A DNA stretch of 64,000 bases, taken from Desulfamplus magnetovallimortis. Its GTDB lineage: Bacteria; Desulfobacterota; Desulfobacteria; Desulfobacterales; Desulfobacteraceae. Where the stretch lies: assembly GCF_900170035.1 (NCBI RefSeq), contig NZ_LT828544.1, positions 1 to 64,000 on the forward strand. Direction: 5' to 3'. The translations under genes were made by a program, and so were the position numbers. The notes beneath the pieces are model-generated. The model was not told the origin of the DNA and did not search any database. It worked only from the letters and a program-made list of their open reading frames with translations. Below, piece after piece: positions 53,235-63,500 of the stretch (positions are counted from its first letter, which is position 1; every line of letters starts with the position of its first letter).

Positions 53235-53873
53235 ATGAAAAAAAAGATAGAAATGGGATATGGCACCGTCAGGGCAGCTTTTGTACTGATACCAATTTTG
53301 CTTGTTTTCCTTACATCAGGCTGCATTTATCCTGCACTTCGTGGGGCAGGCGCAAGCAATGCCACCGCTACTGGAGGAGCACTTGATTCAGCCCAGGATG
53401 GAAATCTTTCCCAGGAAAGAATTGTCACTTTTACTGTTACCGGCAAGGGACTTATGCCGGAAACAGCCATCAACACAGGGCAGGGGCGACTTATGGCAGA
53501 AAGAGCCGCCATAAATGATGGTTATCGTCAGCTTGTGGAGAAAATCAGAGGTGTATATATTGATGCCTTTTCCCAGACAACAAACGGTATTGTGGATTAT
53601 GACGTGATTAGAACCAAAACCCAGTCATGGCTCCGGGGGGTTGAGATTATTGCCATCAAGGAGAGCGGTTACGGAATTTTCAATGCAGATATGCAGTTAA
53701 GAATCTATTTTACCCAGAATGATATGATATGGTGGCCCACAGGGCTTGGAAGCCATATAGTTCCAGCACCTACAAAGCCTGTTAAATACTATTTTGCCAG
53801 ACCTTCAATACTTAACATGTTCCGTTGTGAATCATATCCCTGGTGCGGGGAATACTATTACACTTCAAGATAG
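53235..53873 (+). CDS. LPP20-family lipoprotein
   Basis: The 212-residue protein has a lipoprotein signal with lipobox FLTSGC and then a domain of the LPP20/FlgT-like type: VTFTVTGKGLMPE followed by GRLMAERAAINDGYRQLVEK. The latter is the typical arrangement of a repeated Ala-rich helix after a beta hairpin. The role is unclear; family members are outer-membrane associated, some linked to motility. GCGAGGA lies upstream of ATG 53235. It is followed after 16 bases by an OmpA-like gene. Confidence 0.8.
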   Translation: MKKKIEMGYGTVRAAFVLIPILLVFLTSGCIYPALRGAGASNATATGGALDSAQDGNLSQERIVTFTVTGKGLMPETAINTGQGRLMAERAAINDGYRQLVEKIRGVYIDAFSQTTNGIVDYDVIRTKTQSWLRGVEIIAIKESGYGIFNADMQLRIYFTQNDMIWWPTGLGSHIVPAPTKPVKYYFARPSILNMFRCESYPWCGEYYYTSR

Positions 53874-53889
53874 AATAAGGATGTTTCCC

Positions 53890-54840
53890 ATGAATTGTAG
53901 ATACCGATTCAACAAGACAGGAGTACTGTTGTCAAGTTTGCTGGCGTGTCTGATTCTGTTTTTTTGCAAATCAGGAATAGTGGCAGGTGATCATAATGCT
54001 TTTTCTGCCCAATCTCTTGAAGCTGCCGAGAAGCAGCAGCTTCTCTACCTTGCAACCCAGTTCAGGCAGCGTATTCAGGCAAATGAAAACACCATCAAAA
54101 CCCTTATCAATGAAAAAGAGTCCCTGGAAAACAGAATAAAGCGCCTTTCAGACCTTGGAAGGCCAGTTCCCTGGGAGATGCATCAATCGGTTGGTCTGAA
54201 ACAACAGAAAATTGAAACATCACTTAAAGAGAATGAAAGATTGCACTTTCTGCTTCAACAGGATAAATATCGTGCCCTGGAAGAGTGGAATCTGGACAGT
54301 AGTGCCAATGATCTTTTTAACAGTTCTGGCTCAATGGGATCAGGCAGCAGCTCACTATATGGCAATGGATATTTCTCAGGAGATATAAATGCCTTCAAGA
54401 GGACACTTGCTGGTAAAATAAGGGATTCCGAGCTGGCCGAATGGATTCATTTCTCGTCGGAGCAGAGAAGCTGCACCATTGAAAATGTACTTCCTATTCT
54501 TTTTGCTTCCGGAAGTGCCGATATTCCAAAGGAGTACAAAGATTTTCTTAAGCGTCTCGCTCTTCTTGTCAAAAACTACGATGTCAGGATTCTCATTAAT
54601 GGTTATGCTGATTCTGACAATATCAATAATAAAAAGTATCCTTCAAATTTTGAGCTTGGCGCAACCCGTGCTGCAAACATTGTCCATGAACTTGTGAAAC
54701 ATGGGGTTAAACCTTCTGTATTCCAGATTGGAACCACAGGAAAATACCGCCATCAGGCAAAGGGCATGTCTGATAAAAAGCTTCTGGAGCGGAGAGCAGA
54801 TCTCAAAATTGTCTTTATTTCAGGAACCGAGACAGGCTAA
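53890..54840 (+). CDS. OmpA-family peptidoglycan-binding protein with coiled coil
   Basis: The 316 residues comprise a signal or anchor segment (about 11-32), a coiled-coil region (about 45-140, LINEKESLENRIKRLSD) and a Ser/Gly-rich linker. A C-terminal OmpA domain includes LPILFASGSADIPKEYKDF, INGYADSDN and a final ERRADLKIVF. It probably ties the envelope to peptidoglycan. ATG 53890 has AAGG nine bases upstream; ATG 53881 is too close. It follows the LPP20 lipoprotein closely, so both may act together. Confidence 0.85.
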   Translation: MNCRYRFNKTGVLLSSLLACLILFFCKSGIVAGDHNAFSAQSLEAAEKQQLLYLATQFRQRIQANENTIKTLINEKESLENRIKRLSDLGRPVPWEMHQSVGLKQQKIETSLKENERLHFLLQQDKYRALEEWNLDSSANDLFNSSGSMGSGSSSLYGNGYFSGDINAFKRTLAGKIRDSELAEWIHFSSEQRSCTIENVLPILFASGSADIPKEYKDFLKRLALLVKNYDVRILINGYADSDNINNKKYPSNFELGATRAANIVHELVKHGVKPSVFQIGTTGKYRHQAKGMSDKKLLERRADLKIVFISGTETG

Positions 54841-54954
54841 CCCATTTTTAGTTTTTTAAAAAATCACATATTTTTTATTGTTTTCCTTTTTTTCTTCTGA
54901 TATACGTAATAAATTATACTCCTTTAAGGCTTTTGTCTGAAGGGTATAAAAAAA

Positions 54955-56811
54955 ATGTCAAGGGGGAAACATAATTTAATGAATAACATTGCTGAAACAA
55001 ACGAGAACAACAACATGAATACTGAACAATTTGATGCTGCCGAAGAGATGGACAACAAACAGGAATCCCAGCCTGTAGTTACAGATGAAGAAGCCATGGA
55101 ATCAGAGCCTGCTTTTACAGGTGAAGAGACCATGGAAGAACTTATGGGAATTTATGAGGAGAGCTTTAAACGTTTTGAAGAAGGACAAGTGGTCACCGGT
55201 ACTATTATTGCCGTGGACAGGGATCATGTCCTTGTGGATGTTGGATATAAATCTGAAGGGCAGATCGCGATTCATGAATTCAGGGATGAAGAAGGCAATG
55301 TAAACGTCAACCTGAACGACAGGGTTGAGGTGATGGTCGAAGTTTGGGATGAAGAAGAAGAGACAGTTATTCTCTCAAAAGAAAAAGCTGCTAAGGTCAA
55401 AGTATGGGATGCCATAAAAGATATCTATGAGTCAGATGGTACTATTGAAGGTGTGATTACAAGCCGTGTCAAGGGTGGATTTTCTGTTGATATTGGTCTT
55501 CCAGCCTTCCTGCCAGGTTCACAGGCAGATTTAAGACCCATCCGTAACATGGATGAAATGGTTGGAGAGACATATACTTTTAAGGTACTTAAATACAATC
55601 GCAAGAGAAGCAACATTGTTCTGTCAAGACGCATTATTCTCGAAAATGCCCGTGAACAGGCAAGGGCAGAGACTCTTGATTCCATTGAGAACGACAAGGT
55701 CATGGTTGGTGTTGTCAAGAATATCACCGAATATGGTGTTTTTGTTGACCTTGGAGGCGTTGATGGTCTTCTTCATATTACAGATATTTCCTGGGGTAGG
55801 GTCAAACATCCTTCCGAACTTTTCTCTGTTGGAGACAAGATTAATGTCAAAATCCTCTCCTTTGATTTTGAGAAGGAGCGTGTATCTTTGGGCATGAAAC
55901 AGTTGACTCCAGATCCCTGGACAACTGCAAAGGAAAAATATCCTGTTGGCTCAAAGGTTTCAGGTAAGGTTGTCAGCCTCACTGATTATGGTGCTTTTGT
56001 TGAACTTGAAGAGGGTGTTGAAGGTCTTATTCATGTCTCCGAGATGTCCTGGACACGCAAAATCCGCCATCCATCCAAAATGGTTTCAGTTGGAGAAGAG
56101 GTTGTTGCCGTTGTCCTTGATCTTAAACCGGATAATCGCAGAATATCTCTTGGTATCAAACAGACCATGGAAAATCCATGGGAAGTCATCAGTGAAAAAT
56201 ATCCTGTAGGTACAGTAATTGAGGGCAGGATTAAAAATATTACAGATTTCGGCCTTTTCATCGGCATTGATGATGATATTGACGGCCTTGTCCATATTTC
56301 TGATATATCTTGGACAAAACGCATTAAGCATCCTTCGGAAGTCTATAAAAAGAACGATGTTATTCAGGCAGTTGTTCTTGATATTGATAAATCCAGTGAG
56401 AGATTCTCACTTGGTATCAAGCAGACCCAGCCCGATCCATGGGAAACTGTTGAGCAAAGGTATGAAGTAGGTACTGAAATTTCTGGTGTAATAACCAATA
56501 TTACAGATTTTGGTGTTTTTGTTGAACTTGAAGAGGGTATAGAAGGTCTTGTTCATGTCTCTGAGATCAGCAAAGAGAAGATCAAAAGTCCTTCGGATCA
56601 GTTCAAGACCGGCGAGGCAATTACAGCAAGGGTCATGAATATCAACAGTGATGAAAGGCGCATAGGACTCTCCATCAAACGTCTTGAAGAAGAGACAGAG
56701 CAAGAGGTCATTCAGGATTTTGTTAAAAATGCCAAGCCTGCCACATCTTCTTTTGGCGAGCTTTTAAGGGATAACCTTGAAGAGGCTGCAAAAACTGAAG
56801 ATAAAGAGTAA
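54955..56811 (+). CDS. rpsA: 30S ribosomal protein S1
   Basis: S1 recruits and unfolds mRNA on the small subunit. The 618-residue protein has six S1 domains in order, from GQVVTGTIIAVDRDHVLVDV (domain 1) to GTEISGVITNITDFGVFVEL (domain 6), with domains 3-6 carrying the strong GLLHITDISW-type motif. An acidic 60-residue extension precedes domain 1. ATG 54955 is preceded by GAAGGG; ATG 54979 is an alternative. It ends in a strong terminator. Confidence 0.96.
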   Translation: MSRGKHNLMNNIAETNENNNMNTEQFDAAEEMDNKQESQPVVTDEEAMESEPAFTGEETMEELMGIYEESFKRFEEGQVVTGTIIAVDRDHVLVDVGYKSEGQIAIHEFRDEEGNVNVNLNDRVEVMVEVWDEEEETVILSKEKAAKVKVWDAIKDIYESDGTIEGVITSRVKGGFSVDIGLPAFLPGSQADLRPIRNMDEMVGETYTFKVLKYNRKRSNIVLSRRIILENAREQARAETLDSIENDKVMVGVVKNITEYGVFVDLGGVDGLLHITDISWGRVKHPSELFSVGDKINVKILSFDFEKERVSLGMKQLTPDPWTTAKEKYPVGSKVSGKVVSLTDYGAFVELEEGVEGLIHVSEMSWTRKIRHPSKMVSVGEEVVAVVLDLKPDNRRISLGIKQTMENPWEVISEKYPVGTVIEGRIKNITDFGLFIGIDDDIDGLVHISDISWTKRIKHPSEVYKKNDVIQAVVLDIDKSSERFSLGIKQTQPDPWETVEQRYEVGTEISGVITNITDFGVFVELEEGIEGLVHVSEISKEKIKSPSDQFKTGEAITARVMNINSDERRIGLSIKRLEEETEQEVIQDFVKNAKPATSSFGELLRDNLEEAAKTEDKE

Positions 56812-56938
56812 ATGCAACTGGATATCCTTTATTCCCCGCTTTACTCTTTCATGGAGATCATGCCGTTTACCGGATTCAGAGTAATCCCATGATTAAAAGC
56901 AGATGAATTTGATATCTGATAGATACATGTAATAAATG

Positions 56939-56974
56939 ACCGGATACAGAGCAACCTTCTGTATCCGGTTTTTG
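56939..56974 (+). terminator. Terminator of rpsA
   Basis: ACCGGATACAGA and TCTGTATCCGGT form a perfect 12-bp stem with a 7-base loop, followed by TTTTTG. It lies 128 bases after the rpsA stop and 60 bases before sppA. Confidence 0.9.
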
Positions 56975-57034
56975 TTTCAGGCAGATGTCCCAGGCAAAGA
57001 TAGACTGCTGTGAAGCAGAAGAGGAGATATAATT

Positions 57035-57940
57035 ATGTTTTCAAGAAGGCACCCATATCTTTATTTTATTATGGTAAGCTGCGCCATCGGCTCCATCTTT
57101 ATGATATCAGCCATGGGGATAATTGTGGGAGGAGGTGCGGCACTTGTTAATTCCGGTTTTGCAGGAATTGAAAAAAAAGGGGAAGGCAATGTTGGTATAG
57201 TTGAAATCAATGGCGCAATTATTTCATCCAAGGAGATCATAGATCAGATAAAAGATTTCAGGGAGAAAAGTTCCATCAAGGCAATTGTAGTGAGAATTAA
57301 CTCACCAGGTGGTAGCGTCGGGCCTTCTCAGGAGATATACAGGGAGATAATTAAAACACGCAAATTTAAGACAGTTATTGCGTCTCTTGGATCAGTTGCA
57401 GCATCAGGCGGATATTATGCTGCTTCATCATGTGATGGAATAATGGCCAATCCAGGAACCATCACCGGCAGCATCGGTGTAATTATGGAATATGCAAATT
57501 TCCAGGAACTTGCAGAAAAAATCGGACTTTCTCCGGTTGTAATAAAAAGCGGAGAGTTCAAAGATATTGGATCTCCCATGAGGGAGATAAGTGAAAATGA
57601 GCGCAGCATACTTCAAGGAGTTGTTGACGAGATTCACATGCAGTTTGTAAGGGACGCTGCCCTGGGCAGAAATATTGAGACAGAATCCATGGCAAAATAT
57701 GCTGACGGCCGTATCTATACAGGAGAATCTGCCCTTGACCTTCAATTGATCGACAGACTTGGCAACCTTGATGATGCAGTTGAGTGGGCTGGAGAGATTG
57801 CAGGTATTGAAGGAAAGGTCAAGGCTGTCTATCCTGAAGAGGACAAGGCAGAGTTTCTAAGGAAGCTTGTTCAGTCCTTACTCAAAAATGCTGATATCTC
57901 CAGCGCCCTGTCGAATTATTTCAGGTTCATCATCAATTAG
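57035..57940 (+). CDS. sppA: Signal peptide peptidase SppA (short form)
   Basis: SppA is a membrane serine protease that degrades cleaved signal peptides. The 301 residues have one N-terminal membrane segment, VRINSPGGSVGPSQEIY, the catalytic serine in SVAASGGYYAAS, and the catalytic lysine in KSGEFKDIGSP. This is the single-domain (archaeal/Bacillus-like) size rather than the 600-residue E. coli form. Its last 63 bases overlap the convergent tsaC-like gene. Confidence 0.94.
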   Translation: MFSRRHPYLYFIMVSCAIGSIFMISAMGIIVGGGAALVNSGFAGIEKKGEGNVGIVEINGAIISSKEIIDQIKDFREKSSIKAIVVRINSPGGSVGPSQEIYREIIKTRKFKTVIASLGSVAASGGYYAASSCDGIMANPGTITGSIGVIMEYANFQELAEKIGLSPVVIKSGEFKDIGSPMREISENERSILQGVVDEIHMQFVRDAALGRNIETESMAKYADGRIYTGESALDLQLIDRLGNLDDAVEWAGEIAGIEGKVKAVYPEEDKAEFLRKLVQSLLKNADISSALSNYFRFIIN

Positions 57941-58486
57941 GGATATAACGCTTGATGGAACCCCGGGAACAGGCCCGCCGTCTATTACGGCATCAAGGTT
58001 TGTTCCAAAATGGTCATCAATAAATGAGGGTTCACTGAAAATTTCACCACTGTCATCTGTGGCGCTGGTTGACAAAATTGGATGCCCAAGTTCCCTTGCA
58101 ATGGCAAGTACAATGTTGTTATTAGGAACCCTTATTCCTGCTGTTTTGCGTTTTGTCAGCATCATTTTGGGTACCATTTTAGAGCCTGGTAAAATGACTG
58201 TATAGGGGCCCGGTAGCATTCTTTTCATGTTACGGTAGGCAAAATTGGAAACTTTGGCGTACTCGCTAATATGCTTTAAATCAGCACATATAAAGCTGAA
58301 CGGCTGCTTTTTGTCTCTGTTTTTAAGTAAATATATATGCTCTATGGCTTTTTTGTTCATTATGTCGCATCCGAGTCCATAGAATGTATCTGTGGGGTAA
58401 GCAATGATACCGCCGTTTTTAAGTATCTCAACGATTTTCGATATAAGTCTGGGCTGTGGGTTGTCAGGATTTACATTGATCAGCAT
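57878..58486 (-). CDS. Sua5/YciO/YrdC family, threonylcarbamoyl-AMP synthase-like
   Basis: This family makes threonylcarbamoyl-AMP, the donor that TsaB/TsaD/TsaE transfer to tRNA. The 202 residues show IIAYPTDTFYGLGCDI, KNRDKKQPFSFIC, LPGPYTVIL, RVPNNNIVL and LSTSATDDSG. The KxR...S/T pattern is slightly altered (KKQPFSF), as in YciO-type members, so the true TsaC activity is likely but not certain. It overlaps the sppA 3' end tail to tail by 63 bases. Confidence 0.85.
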   Translation of the reverse strand: MLINVNPDNPQPRLISKIVEILKNGGIIAYPTDTFYGLGCDIMNKKAIEHIYLLKNRDKKQPFSFICADLKHISEYAKVSNFAYRNMKRMLPGPYTVILPGSKMVPKMMLTKRKTAGIRVPNNNIVLAIARELGHPILSTSATDDSGEIFSEPSFIDDHFGTNLDAVIDGGPVPGVPSSVISLIDDEPEIIRQGAGDISIFE

Positions 58487-58531
58487 GTGGGTCTCTGTTC
58501 CGTTTCTTTTTGATGTTGTTAATTGCTGTTA

Positions 58532-58637
58532 TTAAGGAATGAGTACGAAATAACTTTCCCATTTTGATTTAAACGAAGCGGCGGGGTACCCACGCTCAAG
58601 GGTTTAAATGGGCATGTTATTGAAAACCCATTCCTAA
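58532..58637. repeat. 106-bp imperfect inverted-repeat element (TTAAGGAATG family)
   Basis: TTAAGGAATGAGTACGAAAT at 58532 and the inverted TTGAAAACCCATTCCTAA ending at 58637 form the arms, with AATAACNTNCCCATTT and its complement inside and a GC-rich centre (CGGCGGGGTACCCACGC). One arm recurs at 53142-53181. It lies within the 349-base tsaC-guaB gap, whose remainder (58638-58835) holds only the guaB leader. Confidence 0.65.
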
Positions 58638-58835
58638 AAATTTGGCGTTTACTTTATTCTGATATCCTTTGGATGTCAATAAAGAGCTGCTTTAAAAAAG
58701 TTTGATTTGCATATTCATATCTGTTAAATAGGACGATTTAACAACTGTTGAAAGAACTTATTCCGAAAAGGACTCTCCTTAACCTTGAAGAATGCCTTGA
58801 TGAAAAAACTTTCCTTAACTGGAGGATTATAATTA

Positions 58836-60308
58836 ATGAGTAATATACTCCCTGAAGATGGTCTCTCTTTCGATGATGTGCTGCTTTTACCGGACTATTC
58901 TGACATTTTGCCGGATGAGGTTCAGACCCGTACCAGATTGACCCGTGCCCTTGAGCTTAATATTCCAATAGTAAGTGCTGCAATGGATACAGTGACAGAG
59001 GCTCTTACATCCATAAGCATGGCAAGGGCAGGTGGCATGGGGTTTATACATCGAAATCTGAGCATTGAAGAGCAGGCCATTGAGGTGGATCGGGTCAAAA
59101 AGTCGGAAAGCGGAATGATTGTTGATCCCATAACAATCTCCCCAGATACATCAATAGCTTCAGTTCTTGAAATAATGGCAAAATACAGAATTTCCGGCAT
59201 TCCGGTAACAGAGGGAGATAAACTTGTAGGTATTGTTACAAATCGTGATCTTCGTTTTGAAACCGAGTTGGCAAAGCCTGCAAGTGATGTAATGACCAAG
59301 GATAATCTTGTTACTGTACCTGAAGGATGTTCCCTTGAAGAGTCCAAGAAGATGCTTCACAAGCACAGGATTGAAAAGCTTCTTGTGGTTGACAAGGCAG
59401 GCAAGCTTAAAGGCTTGATTACCATCAAGGATATTGAAAAGATCAAAAAGTATCCTAATGCCTGCAAGGATGAGATGGGGCGCCTTAGAACCGGTGCTGC
59501 CATTGGAGTGGGAACAGATATGATGCGCCGTGTGGAAGCTCTCATAAATGCCGGGGTTGATGCTCTTGTAATTGATACCTCACATGGGCACTCCCTTAAT
59601 GTGATAAATGCCGTTAAAAAAATCAAAAATGCTTACCCTGATGCACAGCTCATTGCCGGTAATGTGGCAACATCTTCAGGAGCAAAGGCACTTATTGATG
59701 CAGGTGTTGATGGTGTAAAAATTGGCATAGGCCCTGGCTCCATCTGTACAACAAGAATTGTTGCAGGTGTTGGTGTTCCCCAGTTGTCTGCAATTCATAA
59801 TTGCAAGGAGATTTCTGATGAAACCGGAATTCCCATTATTGCAGATGGCGGAATAAAATTTTCAGGTGACATTACAAAGGCAATTGGGGCCGGCGCTCAT
59901 TGCGTAATGCTTGGAAGTCTTCTGGCAGGCACCCAGGAAAGCCCTGGGGAGATTGTTATCTTTCAGGGAAGGAAATACAAGGCTTACAGGGGAATGGGTT
60001 CTGTTGAAGCCATGAAAAAAGGAAGCAGCGACCGTTATTACCAGAAAGATACATCAGATGATGAGGAGCTTGTTCCTGAAGGTATTGTGGGCAGAATCCC
60101 CTATCGCGGAACCATAAGAGAAAATATTGTACAGATGCTTGGAGGTCTTAAGGCTGGTATGGGTTATGTTGGGGCTGCTACAATTGAGGATTTGAGAAAG
60201 AGAGCAAAATTTATAAAAATAAGTGCGGCAGGCCTCAGGGAGAGCCATGTTCATGACGTGATCATAACCAAGGAAGCCCCCAACTACAGTGTTGACAGCA
60301 TGAAATAA
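58836..60308 (+). CDS. guaB: IMP dehydrogenase
   Basis: GuaB oxidises IMP to XMP, the committed step of GMP synthesis. The 490 residues form a TIM barrel interrupted by two CBS domains (about 95-205: [20 protein letters not shown] and [13 protein letters not shown]). The catalytic cysteine is C304 in [18 protein letters not shown], and the flap region [10 protein letters not shown] and ending [10 protein letters not shown] are present. GGAGG lies upstream of ATG 58836. Confidence 0.97.
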   Translation: MSNILPEDGLSFDDVLLLPDYSDILPDEVQTRTRLTRALELNIPIVSAAMDTVTEALTSISMARAGGMGFIHRNLSIEEQAIEVDRVKKSESGMIVDPITISPDTSIASVLEIMAKYRISGIPVTEGDKLVGIVTNRDLRFETELAKPASDVMTKDNLVTVPEGCSLEESKKMLHKHRIEKLLVVDKAGKLKGLITIKDIEKIKKYPNACKDEMGRLRTGAAIGVGTDMMRRVEALINAGVDALVIDTSHGHSLNVINAVKKIKNAYPDAQLIAGNVATSSGAKALIDAGVDGVKIGIGPGSICTTRIVAGVGVPQLSAIHNCKEISDETGIPIIADGGIKFSGDITKAIGAGAHCVMLGSLLAGTQESPGEIVIFQGRKYKAYRGMGSVEAMKKGSSDRYYQKDTSDDEELVPEGIVGRIPYRGTIRENIVQMLGGLKAGMGYVGAATIEDLRKRAKFIKISAAGLRESHVHDVIITKEAPNYSVDSMK

Positions 60309-60331
60309 AAAGAGTTGTGTAAAAATAAGTT

Positions 60332-60485
60332 CATAGTATAGGAATTTCCATTTTATCTCCTGCAAAAGCAAGTGGTTATGGAAAAGCCCGCCCGAAGAGC
60401 GCTAAGTTAATAGTATAGGAATTTCCATTTTTATCCTGCAAAAGCAGGTGGTTATGAAAAAGCCCGCCCGAAGGGCGCTAAGTTC
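60332..60485 (+). repeat. 77-bp repeat family, two tandem units
   Basis: CATAGTATAGGAATTTCC starts at 60332 and AATAGTATAGGAATTTCC at 60409, a period of 77. Both units include the CTGCAAAAGCA segment and the CGCCCGAAGGGCG-type hairpin ending in GCTAAGTT. The array lies between guaB and dnaE, 24 bases after the guaB stop. Confidence 0.9.
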
Positions 60486-60577
60486 ATAACTATAAGTCAG
60501 TTTTAACTATACTTGTTTTAAGTATTTTGATCTTAAATGGGTCATGAAATAGTACTTTTCAACCTTAATCAAAAAAG

Positions 60578-63500
60578 GTGATTGAAATTACAGGCAACTT
60601 AAAATTTTACCATCTTCATGTCCATACCGAGTACTCTCTTTTGGATGGTGCCATAAGGCTGGATGCGCTTTTTAAGCGATGCACAGAGTTTGGCATGGAT
60701 GCTGTGGCAATGACCGACCATGGAACCATGTTTGGTGCTGCCCCTTTTAACGAGAAAGCCCTTAAATCTTCCATCAAGCCCCTTATAGGGTGCGAGATGT
60801 ATATTGCTCCGCGCACGATTTCCCACAGAACCGCAGAAGATAACAAGGCCCTGACACATCTTGTTCTGCTGGCAAAGGACAGAGAAGGATACTCCAATCT
60901 GTGTGCCCTTGCATCAATTGCTCAGCTCAAGGGATTTTACTATAAACCCAGAGTTGACAAGGAGATATTGTCACAATACAGCAGTGGATTGATTGCTCTT
61001 TCCGCATGCCTTAAGGGTGACCTTCCCCAGAAGATTCTCCAGGGAAAGATGGATGAGGCTGATGAGGCTGCCCGTTACTATCTGAAAACCTTTGGGGAGG
61101 ATAATTTTTTCCTTGAGGTTCAGCACAACGGGATACCAATACAGGATAAGGTGAACCAGGGATTGCTTGATATGCACAAGCGGCTTTCAATTCCAATGGT
61201 TGCCACCAATGACTGTCACTATCTTTCCAAGGGAGATGTCCGTGCCCATGAGGCACTTCTCTGCATTCAGACAGGTGATACACTAAACAATACAGAGCGT
61301 TTTAAGTTTGATTCCGATCAGCTCTATTTCAAATCTCCTGATGAGATGATCAGGGAGTTGAGCTGTTATCCCGAAGCCATTGAAAATACATCTCTGATTG
61401 TCTCAAGATGTAATGTGGAGTTTGATGATAAAACTTACCACTTTCCACGTTATTCCACCAATACTGATGAAACTGTTGATCAGATTTTTGATCGCGAGGT
61501 AAGGGAGGGTTTTGAAAAACGGCTTGCTGTTCTAAAAAAGAAAAATCCTGACCTTGATGAAAAACTATATCGGGAGCGACTTGATTATGAAATAGGCGTT
61601 ATTCTTGATATGGGTTTTCCAGGATATTTTCTTATTGTGGCGGATTTTATTCGTTACTCAAGGGAAAACGATGTTCCTGTGGGGCCTGGCAGAGGCTCTG
61701 CTGCGGGAAGCATGGTTGCCTATTCCATGGAAATTACAGCCCTTGATCCCATTGAGCATGGATTGATTTTTGAGCGTTTTCTCAATCCTGCCCGTATTAG
61801 TATGCCTGATATTGATGTGGATTTTTGCATTGAAGGGCGGGATAAGGTTTACCAGTATGTTATTGATCGTTATGGTGGAGGTGATTATGTCTCCCAGATC
61901 ATAACCTTTGGAAAACTGAAAGCCAAGGCAGTCATACGTGATGTGGGAAGAGCACTTGGCATTCCTCTTCCTGAAGTTGACGAGCTGGCAAAGATGGTGC
62001 CTGATGGTGCCAAGAACCTGAAACAGGCCATTGATGAGGCACCGGGAATCCTTGAAAGGGCAAATGAGGATCCTGCAAAACAGGAACTTCTTGATATCTC
62101 TCTTCTTCTTGAAGGCTTGCCCCGTCATGCATCCACCCATGCAGCCGGAGTTGTTATTTCCGATAAACCCCTTGTGGAGTATCTGCCCCTTTACAGAGGA
62201 AAAGAGGGCGAAGTTGTAACCCAGTTCGACATGAACTATGTCGAGAAGCTTGGCCTTGTAAAGTTTGATTTTCTGGGGCTGCGAAACCTTACTGTTATCA
62301 AGAATACAATTGAGCTTCTTAAAAAACAGGGCAAACCTTATCCTGATCTTCTCAATCTGGATCTTGAAGACAAAAAAACATATGAACTGTTATCAAGGGC
62401 AGATACCACAGGTGTTTTTCAGCTTGAAAGCTCCGGCATGAAAGAGCTTATCTCCCGCCTTCAACCTGCATGTTTCAGCGATATTGTAGCACTTGTGGCG
62501 CTTTACCGGCCAGGTCCCCTTGATAGCGGCATGGCAGATTCATATGTGGAGCGAAAACATGGACGGGAAAAGGTTGAATACCTCTTTCCCGAGCTTGAAC
62601 CCATCCTTAAAGAGACCTATGGTGTAATTCTCTATCAAGAGCAGGTGATGAAAATTGCCGGAGTTCTTGCAAATTATTCCATGGCCGATGCCGACGGCCT
62701 GCGCAAGGCAATGGGTAAAAAGATTGCTGCAATGATGGAGGAGCACAGAGGGCTTTTTCTTAAAGGTGCCAAAGATAACAATCTGTGTGAGAAAAAGGCA
62801 GCAGAGCTTTTTGATCTCATGGAAAAATTTGGTGGATATGGTTTCAACAAGTCACACAGTGCAGCATACGCTCTTATCTGCTTTCAGACAGCCTATTTAA
62901 AAGCTCATTTTCCAAGGGAATATATGGCTGCACTTATGACAAGTGAAATGAGCAACTCGGAAAGTGTTGTAAAATACATGGATGAGTGCCGCAGCCATGC
63001 CATTGAGGTTTTACCGCCTGATGTAAATGAGAGTGATGCTGTATTTACCGTAACTGATACTGCCATAAGGTTTGGACTGGCTGCTGTTAAAAATGTCGGA
63101 ACCGCTGCCATTGAATCCATTGTGGCTTCAAGATCAGAAGAGGGTAAATACAGCTCAATTTTTGATTTTTGTGAGCGGGTTGCTCTTGGAAAGGTCAACA
63201 AACGTGTTCTCGAAGCATTGATTCGCTGTGGTGCATTTGATTCTACCGGAGCCAGGCGAAGTCAGCTAATGTCAATTGCAGAAGAAGCCCTTGAACATGG
63301 CAGCAGAATCCAGAAGGAGAAGGCTGATTCACAAATGGATCTCTTTTCTGACATGGAGGGTGGCAGCTCTGCTCCTGTTACTGTTCCAAGACTTCCCGAT
63401 ATTGAGGAGTGGGACAGCAGTGAACTTTTGGCCCTTGAAAAAGAGACCCTTGGTTTTTATATCACAGGGCACCCGCTTGAAAAATATCAGGATATTATAA

